In this document: positions 53,129 to 61,846 of the stretch, piece after piece
How the letters are laid out: each line of letters begins with the position of its first letter
How positions within the stretch are numbered: the first letter of the stretch is position 1
From: Neoasaia chiangmaiensis
GTDB lineage: Bacteria; Pseudomonadota; Alphaproteobacteria; Acetobacterales; Acetobacteraceae
Direction of reading: 5' to 3'
DNA: 64,000 bases
NCBI RefSeq assembly: GCF_002005465.1
Contig: NZ_CP014691.1
Location: forward strand, 2,506,501 to 2,570,500
Translations under genes and position numbers: made by a program
The notes under the pieces: generated by a model
Told to the model about the DNA's origin: nothing
What the model saw: the letters and a program-made list of their open reading frames with translations, nothing else
The model's database searches: none

Positions 53129-54158
53129 GCCGGATCTCGACGGATGCCGTGGCCCCGAGCCGCAGCAGGTTGGGATCGGCCCGATCGATCCTGATGCGGA
53201 CCGGGAAGCGCTGCGCGACATGCACCCAGTCCATCTCACGCGGGACGAGCGGCAACGAGCGTGCGATGCCGGCGGAATCCGTGGACAGGACGCCCCACCC
53301 GATACTTTCGACATGCGCGCGAAGTGCCTGTTTGCGGTCGAGCATGGAATAGACGGTCGCGCAGTCGCCCGGCCGCACCGCGCCGAGATCGACCTCGCGG
53401 ATATTGGCGGTGGCATACCATGCATCGTTGGCGATCAGCGTGAAAAGCACCTGCGACGGAGCCAGCACCTCGCCGGGTCTGACGCGCAGGCTGGCCACGA
53501 AACCATCCACCGGCGCGCGGACATCGGTCTGGCGCCGCTCATAACGCGCATGGTCGAGCGCGGCCTGGCTGGCGGCCTGGGCTGCCAGCGAACTCTTCAG
53601 GTCTCCGATGGCGATTCCGGCGGCGGCGGCCTGCTGCTTCGCCTGTGCCAGAGACACATCGGCATCGTGCAGGGCCACGCGCGCCTGATCGTATTGCTGC
53701 CAGGGAATATAGGCGTGCCCGGCCAGTGGCTTGAGCCGTTCGACGGTGCGTGCGGCAAGATCGCGGTTGGCCTGCGCACGCGTGACCTGATCGCCGGCGC
53801 TGGCGGCGTTGGCGGCCTTCACGGCGACGAGGCGGCGCTGGTTCTCCACTTCCGCATCCGCGAGCGCGAGGTTCGCTGCGGCCTGACGCACGGTGAGGTC
53901 GTAGGGCTCAGAGTCCAGCCGATAGAGCAGGTCCCCCTTGTGCACGGATTGATTGACGCGTGCATGGAGTTCGATCAGTCGGCCGCCGACCGTCGCGGCC
54001 ATGTGCACGACTTCGGCGTCGATGCTGGCATCGTCGGACGACGGATAGGCGCTGTCCTCATGTGCGACATGGATGCCGAAGACGATCGCGACGATGACAC
54101 AGATCGCCGCGATAACGATGCCCAGCGGCTTTTTGCCGGAGATATGCACGCGCTCCAT
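53109..54158 (-). CDS. HlyD-family membrane fusion protein (AaeA-like)
   Basis: 349 residues with one N-terminal membrane helix (LGIVIAAICVIVAIVFGIHV), the lipoyl-like half VVHMAATVGGRLIELHARVN, a long periplasmic coiled coil, and the return half DVRAPVDGFVASLRVRPGEV. It bridges the inner-membrane FUSC pump and the NodT-type outer channel. ATG 54158 is four bases after the stop of the ytcA-like gene. Confidence 0.92.
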   Translation of the reverse strand: MERVHISGKKPLGIVIAAICVIVAIVFGIHVAHEDSAYPSSDDASIDAEVVHMAATVGGRLIELHARVNQSVHKGDLLYRLDSEPYDLTVRQAAANLALADAEVENQRRLVAVKAANAASAGDQVTRAQANRDLAARTVERLKPLAGHAYIPWQQYDQARVALHDADVSLAQAKQQAAAAGIAIGDLKSSLAAQAASQAALDHARYERRQTDVRAPVDGFVASLRVRPGEVLAPSQVLFTLIANDAWYATANIREVDLGAVRPGDCATVYSMLDRKQALRAHVESIGWGVLSTDSAGIARSLPLVPREMDWVHVAQRFPVRIRIDRADPNLLRLGATASVEIRHGAACH

Positions 54159-54162
54159 CGCC

Positions 54163-54435
54163 CTAGGGTCCGAAGGCCAGCACCCATACCGCCAGCGCGG
54201 CAATGGTGCCGAGCGCGACATAGGTGAAAAGACGAAAGCTCAGGACCGCGTCGATGCCCGTCAGCACGAATGCGACCCGCAACCCCACGGCGGTTGCGAT
54301 GCCGATCAGGCCGCACATCATCCAGCCCGGAAAATAGGCGCCGACAAGCGGGAAAGTCGGCGCGCCGCCGGGCGCGCAGGCGGCCAGCATGGCGACGGGT
54401 GCCCAGCAGAGCTGGCGCGGCGTGAGGCGGTGCAT
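54163..54435 (-). CDS. YtcA-like small membrane lipoprotein
   Basis: 90 residues. A lipobox LAACAPGG lies at about residues 17-24, followed by two transmembrane helices (GWMMCGLIGIATAVGLRVAF and LFTYVALGTIAALAVWVLAF). YtcA-type proteins accompany FUSC/HlyD pumps; role unknown. It is the first gene of the pump-pABA operon. The 154 bases up to the divergent acyl-CoA dehydrogenase gene must carry promoters both ways. Confidence 0.75.
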   Translation of the reverse strand: MHRLTPRQLCWAPVAMLAACAPGGAPTFPLVGAYFPGWMMCGLIGIATAVGLRVAFVLTGIDAVLSFRLFTYVALGTIAALAVWVLAFGP

Positions 54436-54589
54436 GGGACGGCGGGAAACGCTTTTCGGTCAGGAGGGGAAAAGGCGAGCGTTCCGGCAGCTTACGTTAT
54501 TGTGACGCCGGTGCAAGAACCGGGAAGTCATCGTCCCGTTTCAGTCGTGTACGCCGCCGGCATGGGGAGCGTGCAGGGGAGAACGCAGG

Positions 54590-55732
54590 ATGACTCATCC
54601 AGTCATACCAGAAGGGGCATGGCGGCCCCAGGCCGGTCTGGACGCCCTGTTGCGGACCACGCGCATGATGGGCGACGACCTGTCACCCGGCGAGGACGGC
54701 GAGGACGAGCACGCGACCGCCAATCTCCTGCAGAAGCTGATGAATCTCGGCGCATTGACAGCGGGACTGCCAGTCGAGAACGGTGGTTTCGGCCTGTGCG
54801 ATTCCCGCGATGGCGCATTGCCGCTGCGCGATCTGCTGCGTCACATCGGCCGGATCAGCCTGTCGCTGGGGCGCTGTCTGGAAGGACATGTCAATGTCAT
54901 CCGGCTGGTGGCGCTCTATGGCAGTCCGGATCAGCGTGCCGAACTGGCGCGGAGTGTGCGCCGGGGGATGCTTGCCGGCATATGGGTGACGGATGGCGAT
55001 CCACCGGTGCATGTCACGCCCGCCGGCGACGGCTTTGCGCTAAGCGGCGTGAAGGGGTTCGCCAGTGGCGTGCGGCTGGCTGGTCTGGCGCTGATGACGG
55101 CGCGTTTGCCGTCGGACGAGACGGTCATGGTGCTGGTGCCGGTCGGCGATCCGGCCCGCATCCGGCGCGGTCCGGGCATACTGACCGGCATGATGGCCAG
55201 CGGGACCGGTGCCTACGATGTCACGGGCGTCTCGATCGGGCCGGGCGCGATCGTGGGGCGGCCGGGCGATTATCTTCGGCAGCCCGAGTTTTCCGCCGGG
55301 GCATGGCGTGGCGCCGCCGTGGCGCTGGGTGGGCTCGATCGGCTCATCGATCTTATGCGCACGGAGCTGCTTGCGCGTGAGCGGGACGGCAACCCGCATC
55401 AGCAGGTCCGGTTCGGCCAGGCGCTGATCGCGCGGGAGACGGCGGCACTCTGGACGCGGCAGGCCGCTCTCGCGGCTTACGATACGACGAGCGATCCCGG
55501 CGATGTTTCGGGCGTGGTCAATCTGGCGCGCCTTGCCGTGGAACGGGCCGGGCTGGATGTCATGGAACTGGTGCAACGCGGGCTCGGGCTTTCGACCTTT
55601 ATACGTGGGCGCCCGGTGGAACGGGTCATGCGTGATCTCGCGACCTATCTGCGCCAGCCGGCACCGGACGAATCACTGACGGAGGCCGCCGCATGGTTCA
55701 TGCAGCATGAATGGCCGGAGGGCGCTGCATGA
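54590..55732 (+). CDS. Acyl-CoA dehydrogenase-like protein
   Basis: 380 residues of the acyl-CoA dehydrogenase fold. The N-terminal helical part includes NLGALTAGLPVENGGFGLCD, the middle beta domain GMLAGIWVTDGDPPVHVTPA and FALSGVKGFASGVRLAGLAL, and the C-terminal helical bundle GAWRGAAVALGGLDRLIDLM. Bases for FAD binding are present, but the usual C-terminal Gly-Gly-x-Gly motif is only loosely kept (VQRGLGLSTFIRGRPVERVM), and the catalytic Glu is not obvious. It overlaps the PIG-L gene by 4 bases. It may oxidise or bind an acyl group on a product of this cluster rather than act in fatty acid degradation. Confidence 0.82.
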   Translation: MTHPVIPEGAWRPQAGLDALLRTTRMMGDDLSPGEDGEDEHATANLLQKLMNLGALTAGLPVENGGFGLCDSRDGALPLRDLLRHIGRISLSLGRCLEGHVNVIRLVALYGSPDQRAELARSVRRGMLAGIWVTDGDPPVHVTPAGDGFALSGVKGFASGVRLAGLALMTARLPSDETVMVLVPVGDPARIRRGPGILTGMMASGTGAYDVTGVSIGPGAIVGRPGDYLRQPEFSAGAWRGAAVALGGLDRLIDLMRTELLARERDGNPHQQVRFGQALIARETAALWTRQAALAAYDTTSDPGDVSGVVNLARLAVERAGLDVMELVQRGLGLSTFIRGRPVERVMRDLATYLRQPAPDESLTEAAAWFMQHEWPEGAA

Positions 55733-56460
55733 AGGTCGGGGACATTCTGGCCGCGTTCGATCGCCTGCCGTTCGGAGCTCTGGAAGCGATCGCGCCCGGC
55801 ACGGCGCTGGTCGTTGCACCGCATCCGGATGACGAGAGCCTGGGCTGCGGCGGGTTCATTGCCGAGGCCGTCCGTCAGGGGCGTCCGCCTGTTGTTGTGA
55901 TCGTGACCGATGGCGCCGGATCGCATCCGGCATCGAAGGCCTGGCCGCGCGAACGCCTGGTCGCGCGGCGGCGGCAGGAAGCGCGCGAGGCGGTCGCGGA
56001 ACTGGGCCTTGCGGAGGACCGGATCGTCTTTCTCGGGCTGCAGGACACGGCGGCCCCGACGGAGGGGGCGGATTTCGAGAAAGCAGTCGACGCCCTGAAA
56101 ACGCTTGCCGACCGCTTCGATTGCGACACGGTTCTGGCGCCATGGCGGCACGATCCGCACGGCGATCATGAGGCGGCGTGGTTCATGGCGTGCGCGCTGA
56201 CGCACCGTTATCCGGCGCGGCGGTTGCTGGCCTATCCGGTCTGGGGCCTCACGCTGCCGCCGGAACAGGAGATCGAGGAACGCCCCCCGCATGGCTGGCG
56301 GCTGGATATGCGTCAACATATGGCGGCGAAACATCGCGCGGTGGCGGCGCATGTCAGCCAGCGCGGCCTGCTGATCGACGATGACCCCGACGGCTTCATC
56401 CTGCCGGTCAGGCTTCTGGAGCGGATCATCCGCCCTTTCGAGGTCTTCATCGAACCATGA
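55729..56460 (+). CDS. PIG-L family N-deacetylase
   Basis: 243 residues of the LmbE/PIG-L zinc hydrolase family, which removes acetyl groups from N-acetylglucosamine-type sugars. The metal motif is VAPHPDDESLGCGGFIAEAV (His, Asp, Asp) and the second ligand lies in WRHDPHGDHEAAWFMACALT. Start and stop overlap the neighbouring acyl-CoA dehydrogenase and methyltransferase genes by 4 bases each, so the three are translationally coupled. There is no signal peptide. Confidence 0.9.
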   Translation: MKVGDILAAFDRLPFGALEAIAPGTALVVAPHPDDESLGCGGFIAEAVRQGRPPVVVIVTDGAGSHPASKAWPRERLVARRRQEAREAVAELGLAEDRIVFLGLQDTAAPTEGADFEKAVDALKTLADRFDCDTVLAPWRHDPHGDHEAAWFMACALTHRYPARRLLAYPVWGLTLPPEQEIEERPPHGWRLDMRQHMAAKHRAVAAHVSQRGLLIDDDPDGFILPVRLLERIIRPFEVFIEP

Positions 56461-57053
56461 GTCATGACAGCTGGACCTCGGACATCTTCGAAAACCTGTT
56501 CCGGTCGCGCCCCGACCCCTGGGCACTGGCGGACAGTCCCTACGAGCGGGACAAGCTGGCGCACCTGCTGCGCAATCTCCCGGAGCGCCCCGTTCGTCTT
56601 GCGCTGGAGCTGGGATGTGCGATCGGTGTCACGACCCGTAACCTTGCATCGCGCTGTGATCGTGTCGTTGCGGTGGACGCGGCGCAGAGCGCGTTGGCGG
56701 CGGCCCGACAACGCTGCGCGGGACTGGAAAACATCGTGTTTCGCGAGGCTTTCCTGCCCGGCGGCTTTCCCGTCAGGGATGCGGAAGGTTGCGATCTTAT
56801 CGTCGTGTCGGAAATCCTGTATTTCCTCAGCGAGGCCGATGTCGCGGAACTGGCGTCGCGCGTCATGGCCAGCGCTGCGCAGGATGCCGTCATCCTTCTG
56901 GTCAACTGGACGGGCGAGACCGATACGCCCTGCACGGGCGATCAGGCGGCTACAACGTTCGTCACGGCGTGCCGGGCGCATGGATGGCGGCGTGATCGCG
57001 CGGAACGAAGGGCATCGTATCGTCTGGACCGGCTTGTTCGGCCGAGGACATAG
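56457..57053 (+). CDS. NodS-like SAM-dependent methyltransferase
   Basis: 198 residues of a class I methyltransferase. The AdoMet site is RLALELGCAIGVTTRNLASR with VVAVDAAQSALAAARQRC. The N-terminal part FRSRPDPWALADSPYERDKL and the LIVVSEILYFLSEADVAELA segment match the NodS group, which N-methylates a deacetylated glucosamine end in Nod factor synthesis. Following a PIG-L deacetylase, this gives the same logic: deacetylate, then N-methylate. The substrate here is not known. Its last 92 bases overlap the facing GT2 gene. Confidence 0.87.
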   Translation: MSHDSWTSDIFENLFRSRPDPWALADSPYERDKLAHLLRNLPERPVRLALELGCAIGVTTRNLASRCDRVVAVDAAQSALAAARQRCAGLENIVFREAFLPGGFPVRDAEGCDLIVVSEILYFLSEADVAELASRVMASAAQDAVILLVNWTGETDTPCTGDQAATTFVTACRAHGWRRDRAERRASYRLDRLVRPRT

Positions 57054-58044
57054 ACGCGGCGTCGCGCATTCGTTGCAGGCGCGCCAGGACACGCAGCGCA
57101 CGGGCATGATGACGGGGCAGATCGGCGCGCCGGATAGGGGGATGCACCGTCATGCCGATCACATGGCGGCGGATTCGCCGCATGCGCTCGGCCACCGTCT
57201 CCAGCGCATCGTCGATGAAGGGGTCCTGCGCGATCAGGCGCCGCGCAATCGTCTCGGCCATGCCACCCCTGGCACGACCGACCACGCGAGCTGACACATA
57301 CACGAACACATCCGGCGCATGGCGCGCAGGAAAGCCGCCTTGGCGAAGCGCCTGATAGAAGGCGCGATCTTCGCTGCTGGCGACGTCCGGTATGCCGCCG
57401 ACCGCAGCCCATGCCGTGCGCGTCACGGCGATGCTCGCGCCGGAATGCTCCGCGTGGCGCGGCCATGGATCATGCCAATCGGGGGCGAGTTGCGCGCTGA
57501 TCCGCTCCAGCGCCGCGGCGTAGGCCTGCTCGGCGTCGTCGTCGACCTGCAGATGCGCGGGGATGCTCGACGCCTCATGCGGGAACAGCAGGGCACGCCC
57601 GAAAACGGCCCCAACCTTATAGCGTGCGAAAGCCGCCAGCGTGCGGCGCATCCAGTCCGGCGCGACAGCGCCGTCAGCATCCGTCGTGAACAGCAGGGCG
57701 TCTTCCGGCGCGAGGCTCGCGGCGCAGGCCATGGCATCGCGGCGCGCGCGACCGGCGCTGGCCTCCGACGCGGCATAATCCACGGTCCTGACATGCACCG
57801 TGAAGGGCAGGCGCGGTGCGAGCGCTTCCACACACTGAAGCGTCCCGTCCGTGGAGTTGTTGATCCAGATCACGACGGCATGCGGCCGGATGGCCTGTTG
57901 CGCGGCCAGTGCCTTGAGGCAGGTGGCGATATGCACTGCCTCGTTGCAGGCCGGTATGGCGACGATACGGTAACGGCGGATGATCGATTGGCTGATATTG
58001 AGGTGACCGGCGGTCAGATGCATTGAGTCGTCGTACCACGGCAT
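56962..58044 (-). CDS. GT2-family glycosyltransferase
   Basis: 360 residues from ATG 58044; a later ATG at 58023 is possible. The GT-A fold is visible in YRIVAIPACNEAVHIATCLK, VVIWINNSTDGTLQCVEALA and the DxD motif in LLFTTDADGAVAPDWMRRTL, then SGASIAVTRTAWAAVGGIPD with SSEDRAFYQAL. The C-terminal tail (about the last 30 residues) lies antisense to the methyltransferase end and may be little conserved. It probably works with the deacetylase and methyltransferase on one glycolipid or small molecule. Confidence 0.85.
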   Translation of the reverse strand: MPWYDDSMHLTAGHLNISQSIIRRYRIVAIPACNEAVHIATCLKALAAQQAIRPHAVVIWINNSTDGTLQCVEALAPRLPFTVHVRTVDYAASEASAGRARRDAMACAASLAPEDALLFTTDADGAVAPDWMRRTLAAFARYKVGAVFGRALLFPHEASSIPAHLQVDDDAEQAYAAALERISAQLAPDWHDPWPRHAEHSGASIAVTRTAWAAVGGIPDVASSEDRAFYQALRQGGFPARHAPDVFVYVSARVVGRARGGMAETIARRLIAQDPFIDDALETVAERMRRIRRHVIGMTVHPPIRRADLPRHHARALRVLARLQRMRDAASMSSAEQAGPDDTMPFVPRDHAAIHAPGTP

Positions 58045-58195
58045 TGTCGAACTTTCCTCATACGGGCGTTCGTCGTGCTGGAAGGCTGCTGGCTTCCCGG
58101 GGACACCGCGCGCGTCTGCCATAGACGCCGCTGGTCAGGCGAAGTTCGCAGACGGCAGCCGCAGGGGGCGATCACATTTCGAACGGATGACGAAC

Positions 58196-59734
58196 TCAGG
58201 GCGCAGGGCGTGTCGGCAGGTCATCGAGGAACGATCTCGCCTGTGCCCGGATGGCGTCGCGCTCCGCAGGCGGCAGGCGCGCCACGTTTTTGTAGGCCAG
58301 TGCCATGCGCGGGTTGTGTGCCAGCCTGTCCTCATGCCGCAGCATGAAATCCCAATAGAGGAAGTTGAACGGACAGGCGCCGTCGCCCTGTCGTTTCTTC
58401 ACGTCATGCACGCAGGCGCCGCAGTAATCCGACATCCGGTTGATATAGGCGCCGGAGGCGGCATAGGGCTTGGAACTCAGCAGGCCGTCATCGGCGAACA
58501 GTACCATGCCGTGCGTGTTGGGCAGTTCCACCCATTCGTAAGCGTCGATGAAAACCGCGAGATACCACCGCTCGACCTCGACAGGTGCGATACCGGCGAT
58601 CAGCGCGAAATTGCCGGTCACCATCAATCGCTGGATATGGTGGGCATAGGCATGATCGCGCGTCTGGCCGATGCTTTGCGCCATGCATTCCATGGTTGTT
58701 TCACCAGACCAGTAGAGCCACGGCAGCGGGCGGGTCGCCTCCAGGGCGTTGCCGTGGGCGTAGGTGGGCATTTTCAGCCAGTAGACGCCACGGATGTATT
58801 CGCGCCAGCCGATGATCTGCCGGATGAAACCTTCCGCGGCGTTCAGCGGGGCATGGCCGTCGCGATAGGCCTGTTCCACGCGCTGGCAGGTCTCGCGTGC
58901 CGTCAGGAGCCCGATATTCAGGTAGGCGGAGATCAATCCGTGATGGAGGAAAGGCGCGTCGCGCTTCATCGCATCCTGCGAGCGCCCGAAAAAGGGCAGG
59001 GAATGGATGACGAAGTCGTCCAGCGCGTCCAGCGCGCCCTGCCGTGTCACGGCCCAGTCGAAGGCGTCGAGCGTGCCGAACGTATCCGGGCAGTGCCGTT
59101 CGACCAGCGCCATGACCTCGCGCGTGATGGTATCGGGCGGGAAGCGCCGACGGGCGGGCGGCGTTTCCCGCTTCGGCCATGGCTTGCGGTTCTCGGCATC
59201 GAAGTTCCAGGCCCCGCCTTCGGGCCTGTCGCCGTCCATCAGCAGACCGGTTTCGCGCCGCATGTCGCGATAGAAGAACTCCATGCGCAGACTCTGCCGC
59301 TGTCGCGCCCATTGGCGGAAGCGTGTGGCAGTGCAGATGAACCGATCGTCGCGCCGGATTTCGACCGGCAGACCGAATGTCGCCTCCCAATGGCGCATGG
59401 CGTCCCACACGCGATACTCGCCCGGTGCGGTGACGACCACCTGTTGCGGCGTGAATTTCTCGATGGCGCGTTTAAGCTCGCCGGTGAAGCTGCCGCTGTT
59501 GCCGGGCTCATCGAGTGTCACGTAATGCACGGTCGCGCCTTCGCGCCGCAACTCATCCCGGAAATATCGCATGGCGCTGAGGATCAGCACGATCTTCTGC
59601 CGATGGTGCGGAACGTAGGCGATTTCGTCCTGCACCTCGCACATCATGACGACGTCGCGTTCCGTATCGAGATCGCGCAGGGCGGCAACATGGCGGCTGA
59701 CCTGATCGCCGAGAACGAGGCGTAATGTGCGCAT
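58196..59734 (-). CDS. Photolyase-related protein (FeS-type cryptochrome/photolyase)
   Basis: 512 residues from ATG 59734, with the family start MRTLRLVLGDQVSRHVAALR. These are FAD proteins of the bacterial (6-4) photolyase/FeS-BCP group that repair UV photoproducts with light, or sense light. Family features are FIRQIIGWREYIRGVYWLKM in the FAD domain, AHHIQRLMVTGNFALIAGIA and MVLFADDGLLSSKPYAASGA. Cysteines that may bind the iron-sulfur cluster occur in MSDYCGACVHDVKKRQGDGA and CPFNFLYWDF. ATG 59767 upstream gives 11 more basic residues and cannot be excluded. Confidence 0.92.
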   Translation of the reverse strand: MRTLRLVLGDQVSRHVAALRDLDTERDVVMMCEVQDEIAYVPHHRQKIVLILSAMRYFRDELRREGATVHYVTLDEPGNSGSFTGELKRAIEKFTPQQVVVTAPGEYRVWDAMRHWEATFGLPVEIRRDDRFICTATRFRQWARQRQSLRMEFFYRDMRRETGLLMDGDRPEGGAWNFDAENRKPWPKRETPPARRRFPPDTITREVMALVERHCPDTFGTLDAFDWAVTRQGALDALDDFVIHSLPFFGRSQDAMKRDAPFLHHGLISAYLNIGLLTARETCQRVEQAYRDGHAPLNAAEGFIRQIIGWREYIRGVYWLKMPTYAHGNALEATRPLPWLYWSGETTMECMAQSIGQTRDHAYAHHIQRLMVTGNFALIAGIAPVEVERWYLAVFIDAYEWVELPNTHGMVLFADDGLLSSKPYAASGAYINRMSDYCGACVHDVKKRQGDGACPFNFLYWDFMLRHEDRLAHNPRMALAYKNVARLPPAERDAIRAQARSFLDDLPTRPAP

Positions 59735-59951
59735 GACGGGCTGTCTCTTCTTTTTGTTCTTCTCCACCTAAGCGACCGGCGGGGCCGTAAGTTTTCAGGC
59801 GGGAAGGCGGAAGAGGGCGCGGGCTCTGTCGGTGACGGGCGGCTTTTCAAAATGCGCCGGCGCGATCGGTCTTGATACAGCTAGATGGAGCGGATGGCGC
59901 ATCCATCGCGATACAAGCCGCGCCGGGCCAGGACAGGAAGGGGGCTGGTCG

Positions 59952-60149
59952 TCACACGCCGCGCGGCGTTTTCTGCGTCGGCCAGGGCGGGAGGCAGCAG
60001 GGACAGCCAAAGCCATCCTCATCATCGTCGATATGGTCGTCCTGCTCCGGTGGGGAAGGCGCGCAGGTAAACCGGGGCTGTGAAACGGGCGCGGGTTCGG
60101 TTGCCGGGGTGTCCCGACCCGTGCTGCGCCGATAGCGTTCTTCAGTCAT
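59952..60149 (-). CDS. Small acidic protein with a CPCC motif
   Basis: 65 residues starting MTEERYRRSTGRDTPATEPA, with an AGGA site before the ATG. The second half has an acidic stretch PPEQDDHIDDDEDGFGCPCC and PPWPTQKTPRGV. The CPCC could bind a metal. No family is recognised, and the reading frame could be a chance one in a GC-rich intergenic stretch. Confidence 0.4.
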   Translation of the reverse strand: MTEERYRRSTGRDTPATEPAPVSQPRFTCAPSPPEQDDHIDDDEDGFGCPCCLPPWPTQKTPRGV

Positions 60150-60296
60150 GGCATCCTGCCCCAGTCCTGCTTTTGTCCCGACAGCCGTTGCGTGTGGGGT
60201 TAAGGCAGTTCGGGGCGTGGCACAACGCCATATGCCCGGCTTCGGCGCGGCCGGCCCGCTTTCGGGTCGATGGAATCATGGTAGTCCTGTCCGATC

Positions 60297-61457
60297 ATGA
60301 CGCCTATCCCTGCACCTGCTTCGCGACTGGCCGCTCAATCGACACGGCTTGCCTTTCTGATCGCGGGATTCGCGGGGGCGGCATGGGCACCGCTCATCCC
60401 TTATGTGAAACTTCGATGCGGGTTCGACGATCGGCATCTCGGGTTGCTGCTGCTCTGTCTGGGGTTGGGTTCGATCACGACCATGCCGGTTGCGGGCGTG
60501 CTGGCGGGCCGGTTCGGATGTCGGTGGATCATTGCCGTGGCGGTCGCCGTCGTGGCCTGCGCGCTGCCGGTTCTCGCCTTTTCCGGCGCGCCGATTGTCA
60601 TTGCCGTCGCATTGGCGCTTTTCGGGGCGGGCATCGGGTCGATCGATTGCGCCATCAATCTCCAGGCCATCATCGTCGAACGTGCCTGCGGGCGCGCCAT
60701 GATGTCCGGTTTCCACGGGCTGTTCAGTGTCGGCGGCCTTCTGGGCGCGACGGGCGCCAGTGGCTTGCTCGGTCTTGGGCTCTCGCCGCTCTCTACCGCC
60801 TTCATCCTAACCGGGCTGATCGTGGTGGCCGGCATCGCGGCGGTGCCGGGCTTGCTGTCGGGGCCGCTCGGTGCCGGTGAAGGTCCGGTATTTGCCTTGC
60901 CGCGCGGTGTTGTGCTGGCGCTGGGGGCCATGTGTTTCATCGTTTTCCTGGCCGAGGGCGCGGCGATCGACTGGAGTGCCGTGTTTCTGACCACGGTGCG
61001 TCACGTGGCGGTGCGCTATGGCGGACTGGGCTACGTTGCTTTCGCCTGCACGATGACTGCTGGCCGATTGTATGGCGACCGGCTGGTCGGGCGGTTTCGG
61101 GGGCGGACACTGGTTGTTGCCGGTGGTCTGCTGGCCGCGGCGGGGATGTTGCTGGTTGCGACTGTACCGCTGTGGCCCCTGACGCTGGCCGGATATGCCA
61201 TGGTCGGCGCCGGGTGCGCGAATATCGTGCCGGTGCTGTATTCCGCCGTGGGGCGGCAGCGGCGCATGCCGGAGCATCTCGCCGTTTCCGCCATAACGAC
61301 GCTTGGCTATGCCGGCATTCTCATCGGTCCGGCGGCGCTTGGTTTCGTCGCCAACGCGGCAAGTCTTGCGCTCGCGCTCGCCGCTGTCGGGGTGATGCTG
61401 GTGGGCGTGGCCGTCATGGGGATGTTGTTGCGGCGTTCGCTTCTGGAGGGACGCTGA
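60297..61457 (+). CDS. MFS transporter, YbjJ-like
   Basis: 386 residues with about 12 transmembrane helices. The N-terminal half has FLIAGFAGAAWAPLIPYVKL and the loop LRCGFDDRHLGLLLLCLGLG, and the cytosolic motif LAGRFGCRWI. The GFHGLFSVGGLLGATGASGL segment and EGAAIDWSAVFLTTVRHVAV are typical of the YbjJ-like group of fucose/FHS-related carriers. Substrate is unknown. It stands alone. Confidence 0.87.
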   Translation: MTPIPAPASRLAAQSTRLAFLIAGFAGAAWAPLIPYVKLRCGFDDRHLGLLLLCLGLGSITTMPVAGVLAGRFGCRWIIAVAVAVVACALPVLAFSGAPIVIAVALALFGAGIGSIDCAINLQAIIVERACGRAMMSGFHGLFSVGGLLGATGASGLLGLGLSPLSTAFILTGLIVVAGIAAVPGLLSGPLGAGEGPVFALPRGVVLALGAMCFIVFLAEGAAIDWSAVFLTTVRHVAVRYGGLGYVAFACTMTAGRLYGDRLVGRFRGRTLVVAGGLLAAAGMLLVATVPLWPLTLAGYAMVGAGCANIVPVLYSAVGRQRRMPEHLAVSAITTLGYAGILIGPAALGFVANAASLALALAAVGVMLVGVAVMGMLLRRSLLEGR

Positions 61458-61846
61458 CAGTCGGGTCTCGATTTTACCAGTCCGGTATTCTTCCTTTGTG
61501 AAAAGCGCGCTCGACCGTCCGTTGTTGTCTTTGGAGCTATGCCGGTGAAGGTGGAGACTTCGGCGGAGCGGATCGCTGATTGGTCTTTTTGCGGTGTCGA
61601 GGGGGAAGGCGAGACCCTTACGAGATCGAGCCTTATCGATGGCTGGGGAACATGCTTGAGGCGATGATTGCCGCGTACTCCGCCAGCCGGATTGATGAGA
61701 TGGCGCCAGTTTTTGCGTCTGTAGAACGGTTGATTTCGCGGGGAGGGGGCGGAAGTCGGCTCTTGGTGGAAAAGATAGAAAACCCGACACTCCCTTGCTG
61801 TTTCATCGGGTCATTCTTTCTCCCTGGCGCATCAGCCTGTAGCGGG
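61458..61846. other. Intergenic stretch with a possible IS66 remnant
   Basis: 389 bases between the MFS and LysR genes. No intact gene is seen. A fragment at 61613-61715 resembles the C-terminus of an IS66 transposase. No inverted-repeat ends or target duplications could be found by eye. Confidence 0.5.
61613..61715 (+). pseudogene. Possible C-terminal remnant of an IS66-family transposase
   Basis: The plus strand encodes DPYEIEPYRWLGNMLEAMIA followed by AYSASRIDEMAPVF. This parallels the C-terminal end of IS66 TnpC, which usually reads like VEPYAWL-DVL-RI followed by SRIDELLPW. The upstream half of the transposase is missing, and the frame continues only a little further. The match is recognised by eye and is short, so it could be chance. 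Confidence 0.3.
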
